Assembly (NCBI GenBank): GCA_020205615.1
Contig: CM035168.1
Coordinates: 4,344,237 to 4,408,236, forward strand
From: Panax quinquefolius
Taxonomy: Eukaryota; Streptophyta; Magnoliopsida; Apiales; Araliaceae
Direction: 5' to 3'
Length of the DNA stretch: 64,000 nucleotides
Part shown: positions 1 to 10,295 of the stretch, in pieces
Numbering within the stretch: the first letter of the stretch is position 1
Layout of the letters: every line of letters starts with the position of its first letter
Made by a program: the position numbers and the translations under genes
Notes under the pieces: generated by a model
What the model was told of the DNA's origin: nothing
What the model saw: the letters and a program-made list of their open reading frames with translations, nothing else
The model's database searches: none

Positions 1-1762
1 AACTATCCATCGCGCATTACAAAGCCATCGAGGACTTTTATCACATCATTTATAACAAGCCGTGATTATACCGAATGATCCCTAGTCATAATCATACTAA
101 GTTCATCTATGCACGTAAGCCAAAGATAACATATTATAACATGAGGATGATGACAATGACATAATAATTCAATAAAACAAGTTCAAGAATTATTTTATCC
201 AGAATTAAGTAACGCCCAAATTGTCAACAAGATCTTTGTTTTGTAGAGTAAAATTCAAGAATGATCAAGAATATTTCCATGAAAAGATATCGGATGAAAC
301 GCAAATATCAAGAATATTCTACTAATTTCATGGAGTATAAGTCAAAGTTTTAACCAACTGGTATAATAAAGAATGGAATAACAAAGGAAATCACCACGCA
401 CGCAGCAGATCTCAGATAGATAAAAGTTATTCCAATGTAATAATAATAACGGAACCAGTCGTGAAATTCACACAAGCACAGTGATGATCCAAATGTAATA
501 ATAAATCTTTGAATAATAATAAACAATGGAACCAGTCCGTAAAACACACGCATGTGATATTCCAATGTAATAATAAATGCGGAATAATAAACAATGGAAC
601 CGGATCCGTAAAACACACGCATGTGATATTCAACAGAATAATAAAGAATGGAATAATGTAAGAAGATCACCAAGTATAGGGGATTAGCGTATATACAAAA
701 GTTATTCCAACAGTAATAAATAAGAATGGAATAATATAAGGATTTCACCAAGTATAGGTACGCCATGCGTACAAAAGTTATGTATAGGGTATGCCACTTT
801 TTACAAAAGTTATTCCAATGTAATAATAATGAATGGAATAATGAAGTTCTCTTCATGAATAAGAAGAATAATAACACCTTTACGGTACAACAAATAATAT
901 TCCCTACCTTAGAAGAACCGAATATTGGCAAAGTGAAGTAGCGTAATACTTTTCTTCTTTCTCTCTATAGTTTCTCTCTCTACAGAGTTTCAAATGAATT
1001 AAGTAAGAAAATAATGAAGGAATGAGCTTCTATTTATAGGAAAATAGAATGCATAGTAATTAATCCATGAACCATTAAGATTGATTTATTTTAATCGACG
1101 GTCCATATTTAAAGCAAAATCTTTTAAATAAAATATAATATATTCTATTTATATAAAAACATTTTACTACGCAAAACACTACGCAACACTACGCAAAACA
1201 CTACGCAACACTATGCATAATAAAATATAATATATTTTATTTATGTAATAACTTTAATAAAGTATTCTATTTTTATATAAAGATGTTTCGCTTTTATTAC
1301 GTTAATAATACTGAATAAAACAAAAACGTCATTATCGCTATAATAATTCATATTATTAATCGATAATAATGGAATCAAACCGGTGACTTCTCACATAAAG
1401 CATCAATAATCAATACCGCGTGCTACTATGCAACCACACATATTATCAGACTTTTACTATCGCAGTAGTTCAACAAGATCAACCCAGAAACTTCCGCCGT
1501 TATTTCAATAAAATATTTTTGTCATTTTCTCAATCCGACAATAATTTTTGTAGGGTCCACCAATGATTGAGCCATTGTTAGACGAATATTCCCTGCTAAA
1601 CCGAATATTCCCCACCAATCGAATATAATATAACCACTTGTATACTTTGCAAAATTTATAAATACTACCCATAACTATAATATTATCTTAAATTCACACC
1701 ATAATATTAAAAATTATTTCGACAAAATTTAAATCTTTATTGATAAAATCTGGGGTCTCACA
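1..1762 (-). mobile_element. Partial long LTR (Tekay-type family), window-edge copy
   Basis: The right end reads ...GGGGTCTCACA at 1752-1762, which is the 5' end of this LTR family read on the minus strand; the other end lies outside the window. Family marks present are the TATA box on the minus strand (complement of ctatttata near 1031-1039), the degenerate ACGT box near 1387, and a TTATTCCA/TGGAATAA tandem array at about 425-860. Open frames here are by-products of that array, not genes. Whether this is a solo LTR or part of a longer element cannot be told, because the second target-site copy is off the window. Confidence 0.8.
425..860. repeat. Tandem array of TTATTCCA...TGGAATAA hairpin units in LTR
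   Basis: Imperfect units of roughly 60-70 bp repeat the core TTATTCCAATGTAATAATAA followed by GAATGGAATAA. The arms TTATTCCA and TGGAATAA are complementary, so each unit can fold. The same array is found at about 17690-18170 and 36640-37240 in other copies of the LTR family. Confidence 0.8.
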
Positions 1763-4700
1763 AAAATGAAGGGTCAAAATGGAGGTGGGTATAAAGATTC
1801 AGGCGGTGAATATGATTGTAACCAAACTTTCATACCAAGGTAACCAAACTGTCGTATCAAAGTAACCAATCATCCTCCCTTCTTTTAATTTTTTCTTAGT
1901 GCAGTTGGTAACCAAACCTTCAAATCAAGGTAAGCAAACCTTCATATTAAGTAACTAATCTGCACTAAGACACTGTAATCATAAGATGCAGGTTGGTAGC
2001 CGAACCTTCGCCTCCCAAAAGTAAGCAATTCAGCTTTTTATTAAGGTACCAATTTCGTTTGAATGTGATATGATTGGTAGCCAACCATTCATACAAAGGT
2101 AATCATTTTATTATTTATGAGTAACAAAATAGTTATAAAAAAATTTGTAACAAATAAAAGTTATATCTATTTATTTTTAAAATTTTTTGTAGGCTTAATC
2201 TTCTTCTTATTCTCATTGGCGTTTTGGACAATTTGAGATTCATGGCCATCGTAGGCGGATCTACCTTAGGCAATGGGGTCAATTGACCCTAATCAATTTT
2301 TGGGAGTTAATTTTAATTTGATTTTGATTTTATAAAGTATTTAGTGAAAATAAAAAATTCAGACTAAAAGACTATTAAATGTCTCAAATTTTTACTAATA
2401 CTAACACTCCACTCTTTTATATTGTTTAGTAACTTACATTGAACATGATATTTTTGCCGCTATTGAAATGAGACTATCATCACGATAGTTTCAAACAATG
2501 AAATCTCGAAAAATGTTATTATAAATAATATTTTAACAATATTATTTAGTTTTGTAATTTATTTCAGAGAACACGAGAAGTGTCTTTTATAATAACAGTG
2601 TTTTAAAAAATTATAAAATATCATTTTATATATAACATAAGATCGAGGAAGTGTATTAAATAACATAAAATAATATCAATTTTATATGATATCTCACACA
2701 ATTATTTGCAATATCCCTCGATTTCGCTTTTATTTTATTATTTTTTATTTTTTTATAAATTTTTATTTTAAAAAAATCAATTCTAATCGAACTAATCTAA
2801 TCGGATTGGATCATTTCAAGCATGCGGTAATGATTTGAGTATGTGAGGTGTAGCTACGGTAAATGCGGTGAACTATTATTTCAAAGTGTATGTGAGGAGA
2901 TGAAGATTTGAATTTGAATATTTAAATTTGAATTATTATTTTGAATTTGAATTTGTTTTTGTTGTTAGATCCAAATATTTGAATTTGAATTATTAATTAT
3001 GCTATAGCTTATTTGTCTCGATTTTAGGTTTCCTTATTAATGTGAATCGTATTTATTTTTGTAATATGAGTCCTAATTACACTCCTTTTATAATTATTTG
3101 GTTGATCTTGACTTTTCAGTAATTACTTTCTATTCATTGTGATACTTATGTAAAAGTTAACCCCAAAAAAGGTTGAATAATGATTTGTTGATGTATTATT
3201 CAAAATTAGGAATATAGAGTTGATTTGAAAAATTATTGTTAATGCTTTTATTTTATTTAAGATAGAAAGTTTTAATGTATGTCATGTTATTTTTAATTAT
3301 TTTTTTAAAAAAGCTAAATTATTATTCAGCTTAAGTGGGACCCTTTATTATTCACCCTACGGGACTTTTTGGGCCGCCGGAATGTTCAGAATCCTCACTT
3401 TTAGGAAAGTGACCAACTGAGCCTACAACCACCATGATTTAGCCCCTGTAGCGCGGTGGTCCACCGGTGTTCAAAGCTATACTATTCGTCAGCATTCACC
3501 AAAAGGGGCAAATTTCTAAATTTTCGGAGTATTGTTTTTAGCTATGTCTTCTCTTCTTTTGGTAGCACCAGTAATTTCGATAAGTGATAAATTTATACTA
3601 TTAATTTATAAATTATAATTATAAAATTTATTAATTTATGAAATTGATAAAATTTATAAGAAATCCACTTATTGCACATTTTAAAAAAAAATTATCACTA
3701 ATATTTATTCAACGTTATTGTAATTTAAAGTCAAACGTAATCATTCTCAATATATATTATTTTATTTCAATAATTTCTTGTAAGTTGATGACTATATTTT
3801 ACTTTTATTACTTATGCTTTATTCTACAATTAAAATAAGTTGCATTTTATTTTATAATAAAGTAGGTGTAAAATATAAATTATAGTATTAACTATTAATC
3901 TAGTTTTTTTTAGTTTTATAAAATTTATCATTTTCATAAAAAAGGGAGTACATAATTAAGCGTAAAATCTAAAAATGAATAAATTCCTGTAGAAGAATCG
4001 AGTGAAAAATGATAGAGAGAGCTAGCTAGCTAAATAAATGTTAAACAAAAAAATGATTCGGGTTCGATTCAGATTCGATTCGATTAAAAAATTGATTTGA
4101 AATTTCATTGAAAATATAAACGAAGTCAAATATGAACGAGTTTTAAAATTTAATAATTTATTAGAACCTCCTCAAATTATAATTTTTTATTGATACTCAT
4201 GTCATATTATTTTGAAAAGTTCAAACCGCTCAGAATTAATTCGATATCGTGTTTGACTCGATAGTTAAACGAATTTTAATCAAAACTAATTTTATACTCG
4301 ATAAATTTTATGAACCAAATCTATATAATTTAATACTCAATTCCATTCGTTTCATTTACACCTAGCTAGCTAGCTAGTAGGAGTAGACGTGTAGTTAAAT
4401 AGCCTTGTTGTTGTCTTAATTTACAAAAGTTAAATTGGATACATTGCAAAGATTAAAATTAGGGCATTGGAAGTTGATCCTTTAGTTAATTAATTAGTTT
4501 TTCTCATTATTGATGGGTACTTGCGCTTGCAGCAATGACTTGGTGACATACATTAGTTTTTCTCATTATTGATTTTATTTTTCATATAAAATAATTTTGG
4601 ATTCACGCATCTGTAACTAGCTAGACTTGTCTTCATTTTAGTTATTATACATATAAATTTAAAGTTATTCTTATAAAAGATCGTGATTGTCTATTAGTTG

Positions 4701-5044
4701 ATCGAAACGATTAAATAGTGTTCCCATTTGAAATTTAATATTCAGTATACTACAATTTAATAATACTGTAAATAAAACAGATGTCTAAATTATCCTCTTT
4801 ATACAATTAAATTTTAATTTTTTAAAATCAATTTGTAAAATTTAAATTGAAAATTAATATAATTTTATTTAAATTTTGAAAAAAAAATGATAATTAATAA
4901 TAATATTTTAGAGTTAGTTTATAATTATTATATTTGTTTGTTTTCATGTCCCAGCTCATTAGTAGTAAATGAGTCGCATGTTAGGCAGGCAAATAGAAGA
5001 GAGATAGTCAATTCGGTACATTGCGTGCCGCGGCTGCAATCACA
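1763..5044. other. AT-rich intergenic region, no gene seen
   Basis: No coding signal stands out. At about 1800-2110 a motif close to GGTAACCAAACCTTCATAC is repeated several times with variation, and it reappears near 7385-7430. A perfect 14-bp palindrome GGGTCAATTGACCC lies at 2276-2289. A more GC-rich patch at about 3340-3540 is unexplained. The 66-codon ORF at 3638-3838 is AT-rich and resembles nothing I know. Confidence 0.6.
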
Positions 5045-5050
5045 CACGTG
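5045..5050 (+). promoter_or_regulatory. G-box CACGTG upstream of asparaginase exon 1
   Basis: Perfect palindromic CACGTG about 100 bp upstream of the TATA box and about 190 bp before the ATG. In plants this is a bZIP/bHLH site common in light- and stress-responsive promoters. That it works here is inference from position. Confidence 0.5.
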
Positions 5051-5148
5051 GGAGTCCAAGTGAGAAACTCAAATGGAATCCAAATATCCCAATTATTATT
5101 ATTAAAACCAAGGGAGTAAATTAGACGAGTCATTCTGTCATCATCATC

Positions 5149-5156
5149 TATAAATA
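5149..5156 (+). promoter_or_regulatory. TATA box of the asparaginase-type gene
   Basis: TATAAATA sits 86-93 bases upstream of the ATG at 5242, a normal spacing for a plant promoter with a 5' UTR of roughly 60 bases. The core promoter therefore looks intact although the gene body appears truncated. Confidence 0.65.
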
Positions 5157-5241
5157 AAACACACATACATAATAAGATCAGGGAAGAAGGGAAAAGAAAA
5201 ACAAAGAAAAAGGTCACTCAATCAAAATTACCGGCGAAGAA

Positions 5242-6090
5242 ATGGGCGGTTGGGCTATAGCAGTGCACGGCGGCGCTGGTGTTGACCCAAACCTCTCGGC
5301 AGAGCACCAGGAACAGGCTAAACAACTCCTCACTCGTTGCCTGGATCTCGGCATCTCTGCCCTTCGCTCCTCTCGCCTCGCTATCGACGTCGTTGAACTC
5401 GTTGTGTGCCCCCTAATCTCTCTCTCTCTCTCTGTCTCTCCTGTTTCTCCTATAAACGCACGCATAATTATATAACATATTATCATGCATCCTCCTTAAT
5501 TTGTTCAATCACTTGGATACCCTTCTGGTTCTTGATTAATTACCAAATGTTGTCATGATTTGGTAGGCACCCAATAATGTCAAAACTAACTCTAAAGTCT
5601 TTTTTGCATGGATTATGATTTTATATAAATTTTGACAATCACGAATAGGATGTGTGAAATTAGATACGGATTAATTATTCAGATTAAAAATTGTCAAGCA
5701 ATCTGGCATGCATGCTTATAGAACAACATTCATGCATACACGTACACGAGTTTTTGAATCTCAAATTAAAGCCATCTTATGCTTGGTTGCAATTTTACTT
5801 GCAAGTTGCAAGAAACAGAAACAGATACAGATACAACATATTTATATAAACTTGACACATATATTAATTTCCTTCTCTTTGGCCTGGGTTGCGGCTTGCG
5901 GGTACTTGCAGGTGAGAGCATTGGAAACGGATCCTTTCTTTAATTCTGGCCGTGGATCTGCACTTACTGAGAAAGGAACGGTGGAGATGGAAGCAAGCAT
6001 TATGGATGGGTCGGGCAGGCGATGCGGTGCCGTTTCAGGCATCACCACTGTCAAAAATCCCATCTCAATTATGTTGCAGCATCAACTCTG
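5242..6090 (+). pseudogene. Isoaspartyl peptidase/L-asparaginase (K+-dependent type), exons 1-2 only
   Basis: The family hydrolyses L-asparagine and beta-aspartyl peptides and belongs to the Ntn-hydrolases, which self-cleave to expose a catalytic Thr. Exon 1 (5242-5403, 54 codons) begins MGGWAIAVHGGAGVDPNL, the typical start of the plant K+-dependent (ASPGB1-like) branch. It ends at a GT donor (5404). A 508-bp intron ends in TGCAG, and exon 2 starts at 5912 with [20 protein letters not shown], then EMEASIMDG and [14 protein letters not shown]. After NPIS (about 6060) the family sequence stops and a TGA follows within ten codons. No GT donor follows NPIS directly. The rest of the alpha chain, the catalytic Thr region and the beta chain were not found downstream. 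The reading frames of both exons are unbroken. Either this is a gene fragment, or later exons lie beyond recognisable sequence. The promoter looks intact, so a truncated transcript is possible. The subtype is assigned by memory of the family only. Confidence 0.75.
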
Positions 6091-6720
6091 AATTCAATTA
6101 ATGTTATCAATGTTTTTCAACTGTTCTTCCCCTACCTATTGTGGCAAGTTTGTTTTAACATAAAAGTAATAAAAAAATGAGAAGGGAAAATATTTTGCAC
6201 TTGGTACAGAAAAATATGCCATTATATCTTTGTTCGCAATAAAGATTGTCAATATACGACTCTAAATAAGAATCTAAACCTACAAGGAGCATATTATTCA
6301 CAGAAATAGAGGACAATTCCCAAGTGAACCTTTTCTTTTTCTTTTTTTTTTACAATTGACCAATCCAAGAAGGTTGCCATCAACATAATGAAGGGCCCAG
6401 TACACTTTGTCTACAAATATAAATAAGTAACAATTACATATTTTAATACATTTTTTAAAATAATTATAATAATAACGTATTTATAAAATATTTACACAAT
6501 TAATACATTAAAATTTTATTTACATAATAAATGTATTTAGTATGTTGTCTAAAAACGCGAGCCTTATCTTCTTATCTCCACCGAACACTTTATGAGGATG
6601 AGAGAGAATTGAGTTACTGACCAAAGTTTTAGTGAAATGGGTGTTGATAGTTGTTGTACGGTAGGTGGAGGAGAGATGTTGAGGTGAGAGGGAGAGGGAG
6701 AGGTGAAGAAGAGGTATTTG

Positions 6721-6856
6721 AGGATAGAGAAAGAGGAAGGGAGATTGGAGAAGATGGAGGAGGAGCGAGCTGTGATTTTGGGTGTTTGAGGAGAGAGAAA
6801 GAGGAAGGGAGATTGGAGAAGATGGAGGAAGAGCGATCTGTGATTTTGGTTGTGGC
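6721..6856. repeat. Two-copy tandem repeat, 68-bp period, purine-rich
   Basis: Copy 1 (6721-6788) and copy 2 (6789-6856) both read AGGA.AGAGAAAGAGGAAGG and then continue to TGTGATTTTGG with a few substitutions. The plus strand is almost all purine, which explains long open frames in several phases. Confidence 0.85.
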
Positions 6857-6950
6857 GGCCATCGACGGTAACAGAGATGCTTCAATGTTAAAGCTGAAAA
6901 ATTAAAACTCAGCCCATTTTTAACTGTTAAATTCTTGGGTAACTAATATA

Positions 6951-7378
6951 TGTATGATTAATTTTTTTTTTGTTTTAACAGAAGATGGTATCCCTAATGC
7001 CATATTAGAGTTCTCATTTACTGTTGGTTATTTATAAATAATTTTTTAAAAATAAAATTATTTAAAATATGAGTGAATTTAGAAGCCAAATCTTTTTATA
7101 CAAAATGAACTCATTTTAATTTTGTCAAGAATTAAATAAATAAATAAAAAAATTAAAACAACCATTTTAAAACGAAGATAACCATTTTAGTTAAAAGGTA
7201 ATCATTTTAGTTTTTGTGGGTAATCAAATGGTCAATTTTATAGTCATGGTAATGTATGTATGATTAATTTTTTTTGTTATAACAAAAGGTGCAGATGGTA
7301 TCCGTAATGTCATGTAAGAGTTCCCATTTATGTAGCTGCTGGTTACTTATAAATAACCTTTTAAAAATAAAATTATTT
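6951..7378. repeat. Pair of 122-bp direct repeats
   Basis: Both copies (6951-7072 and 7257-7378) run from TGTATGATTAATTTTTTTT through GATGGTATCC to AAAATAAAATTATTT with scattered differences. The intervening 184 bp is unrelated. They may be two copies of a small dispersed element; no terminal inverted repeats were recognised. Confidence 0.75.
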
Positions 7379-8204
7379 GGGATAAGGTGCAGTTGGTAGC
7401 CAAACCTTCATACAAAGGTAACCATTTTCGTTTTTGTGGGTAACTAAATAGTCATAAACAAATGTTGTTCGATTTCTCTTGTGTTGCCATTCAATTCGCT
7501 TTTGGATCTGTTCTTGTTGGTTTGGTAACTCGACTTTTTTTTCTTCGATTTGTTTTGGTAACTCCGACTTCTTCTTCGATTTGTTTTGTTTTGGTTGTTC
7601 GTGATTTCCTCTTTGTTCGGCTACTCTGAATTCGTTTTGGATCTTTTTCTTCTTCTTCTTCGATTTTTAAATGTTTGGGTTAGTTGGTAACTGCCGCATA
7701 CGGTAGAGTAGTTTTCTCCTTGATTTAAGGGTTTTTTATTTTTGTTGGGTTGGATAATATGACGTGTATTGCATTATTTTTGATATTATTGTATATTCTT
7801 ACACTATTATTATAATTATTTTATTGATACACTATTCTTATAATTATTTACTATTTGTTGTATATTATTATAAAGAACCCTATAAATAAACTAGGACCAC
7901 TCGTCAGGCCTAAACTGGCCATCTCAAAAAGAGTATCTTCTAAATACAAAAAATGGGTCCGGCCTTCTCGTTAAATACTTACTTAAAACTCAAAATTAAT
8001 TCTAACAATTTTTAACTTCATTAATATGTAACTTCACAACTTTAATATTATATATTGAATAAAAAATATTTAATTATTCACCAATAATAACGAAAGCGTG
8101 AATTTTTTATTTCTAATCCCGAATTGTTGGTTCATATATTGAATAATATAGATGTTGTCAGATGTTCATTTTAATCCATAACAAATACATATTATGAATT
8201 ATTA

Positions 8205-8206
<2 letters not shown>

Positions 8207-8246
<40 letters not shown>
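8207..8246. repeat. (TA)20 microsatellite
   Basis: Forty bases of perfect TA repeat followed by a few CATA units. Confidence 0.95.
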
Positions 8247-8250
<4 letters not shown>

Positions 8251-9089
8251 CATACATAAATCTCTCATTTAACTTTGGTATACAATATATGAAAGTATTA
8301 ACATGATTAATTATTCGTCTTGGCTATTTTATGATATACATTATAAAAAAAATTACGTATAGATATTATATCTAGTTTTATTATTTTATTTGCTTGATTG
8401 TACATCATTTATAATTATTACTCAATTAAGGTGAATATATTTTTGTTTATTAATTTAACATTGTGCAATAATTTTTGACATTTTAAAATTTTTATTTTGA
8501 ACTAATACGAGATACTAAAATTCAGATATTTGATATATTTATATACATTATATTGTACAAAAGCGGATACGGATAATATCTATATTCAAATATTATTCAT
8601 CGAATACATATATTTCATATTACATATTCAGTAGAATATAGATAAAAATACGAATATTAAAATTTATTTTTAAATACAAATATACCTATATTCATATCTA
8701 AAAATATTGGTCGTCTACACTCCTTTGAGGAAAAAAAGTACAAAAGAACACCTATCATCTTCCTTCTTTCTTCCTATCGTTAGGCAAGGACTTCTATTCT
8801 ACTTTATTCTATCGAAGTTTAGAAGCATTCTTCATGACAAAGAAGAAATGGTGTTTGTTTATAGTTGAATGGTTGAATCGGTCAACTATATAATGTGTGA
8901 CGCCCTCAAAATAGGTCCAATCCACCCAACCTATTCTGAGTCGCCAAATACATGGTACATAAAACAACTACAACTTTATTAATACAATTGTCGTGCAAAA
9001 TACAACAACACATACGTTGTGAGTTTGATACAAATATATACCAACTTTGACTCATGTCCCAACCGTGGACAGTATCTCACAATTTCACC

Positions 9090-9320
9090 TTACATAAAGG
9101 TATAGTCAATAACTGTTTTAGAAATTAAAATCTTTGGGAAGTGCTCAAGGAAACCTTCGTACATGGGAGGCCATGCGTCTAGGTTATGATAGATATCATA
9201 TGTCCACATAATTATCCTTGGTTGATCCAATAGACCCCAAAGAAAAATGAGAAGAATACTATCATGTTCCTTCCGATGGTGAGTCTTCTCTTGACATATA
9301 ATTATCTCCACTGTCTGCAA
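9090..9320 (-). CDS. Short ORF inside subfamily-A LTR (copy 1)
   Basis: A 76-codon frame in the sense direction of the LTR, near its 3' end. It corresponds to residues 42-117 or so of the longer frame at 55930-56301; shared words include CQEKTHH, FLWGLLDQP and PKILISKTVID. Upstream the homologous frame continues (GCAHPLTEYIYEHY in the plus-one phase) but a small indel breaks it. Against the other copy I count about 15 base differences in 225 with no indel; about 10 change the residue and 5 are silent, which is not a clear sign of selection. No family is recognised. It may be chance or a captured fragment. Confidence 0.3.
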   Translation of the reverse strand: MQTVEIIICQEKTHHRKEHDSILLIFLWGLLDQPRIIMWTYDIYHNLDAWPPMYEGFLEHFPKILISKTVIDYTFM

Positions 9321-10094
9321 TTGAGAATTATATTTTAACCAAACTCCAAGATTATATAGGTAGTGCTCGTAGATATACTCAGTAAGTGGATGTGCACAAC
9401 CCCGTTTTATGATAACACGAGGTCAGTATCATTAGACATCTTGTATGATAGTGGCAAAACACCCTTCCAAAGTTGGGTTCACCTCACCCTATTGTTGTTC
9501 ACCAAAATTAATTATTAAGTGACGTATAATATACGACACACACATCTTAGGTCCTCAATACAATTATATATTATATGTCATGTCGTTTTATAATGTGTTG
9601 AGAAACTTTGACAATCTCGGACTAGCACACCATTCCCCTGTTATCCCCGCTCGTCCCAGCTACACTCTTATTACCTGAAAGAAATTGTGAAGCAAAAGGG
9701 TGAACACAAATAGCCCAGTAAAGAATATCATAACTAAAGATAATTAAATTATCAATAGCCTTCACAAGAATAAATCGTAGATTTAGAACATATGGTAGAT
9801 GATAAAACTTTTTAACCATAGTCAGCAATTGGAACGAAAGCAATCCATTGTAAGAGTCAAACAGCCATAAAATCTATTATCTTCTCCATGTTAAAAGTCC
9901 ACTAACAATGTTTTATTCCTGTAACATCAATCAACAGTTCCTATCCACAATTATGTGAATAACTCATAACCATAATTGTGGTTCTAAATTCCTCTTCTCA
10001 TCCGTGATTTAAGATAATTTTCATCACATGTCTTTACTCGAAACATCAAAGATCATGATTATACCAAATCACGCCTCTGCTCATAATCATACCA

Positions 10095-10295
10095 ATAAAT
10101 CCATCTTTGCACTACGGCCAAAGATATTCATTAATCAGATTCATCTTTGCACTACACTGTGCCAAAGATATTCAACAACAAGTCATCTTTGCACCACTAA
10201 GCCAAAAATATTCAATAACAAAAGTCATCTTTGCACCACACGCCAAAGATATTCATCAATAACTCATCTTTGCACTACAGGACAAAGATATTAAT
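10095..10295. repeat. LTR hairpin minisatellite, about 38-bp units
   Basis: Five units of the form ATCTTTGCACTACGGCCAAAGATATTC with variable spacers. In each, ATCTTTG and CAAAGAT can pair around a GCACTACGGC-type core. Units are also found at 16478-16540, 30290-30560 and 55095-55290, the latter two on the opposite strand. Confidence 0.85.

Larger units (their letters stand above)
6091..8849. other. Intergenic region with local duplications, no gene seen
   Basis: The region holds a 68-bp tandem duplication (6721-6856), a 122-bp direct repeat (6951-7072 and 7257-7378), a copy of the GGTAGCCAAACCTTCATAC motif near 7390, a pyrimidine/TTCTTC-rich stretch near 7500-7670 and a TA microsatellite (8207-8246). 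The minus-strand ORF at 6520-6885 is a Ser/Leu/Pro-rich translation of the purine-rich tandem repeat and I do not regard it as a gene. Confidence 0.6.

Noticed and set aside
350..931. 193-aa ORF on the minus strand at the left edge
   Set aside because: Made of repeated IIL/YYS segments from the TTATTCCA tandem array in an LTR; no protein features.
5214..5486. Antisense ORF over asparaginase exon 1
   Set aside because: Shadow of the conserved plus-strand exon.
5708..6091. Continuous 127-aa ORF covering asparaginase exon 2
   Set aside because: Its first ~65 codons are intron 1; only the part from 5912 matches the family.
6520..6885. Minus-strand ORFs of 77-121 aa rich in Ser/Leu/Pro
   Set aside because: They are translations of a purine-rich 68-bp tandem repeat; open frames occur on both strands and no domain is visible.
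10028..10294. 88-aa ORF with regular repeats, and the array as a CRISPR-like structure
   Set aside because: Regular spacing comes from the LTR minisatellite; spacers are not unique, there are no cas genes and the DNA is plant nuclear.
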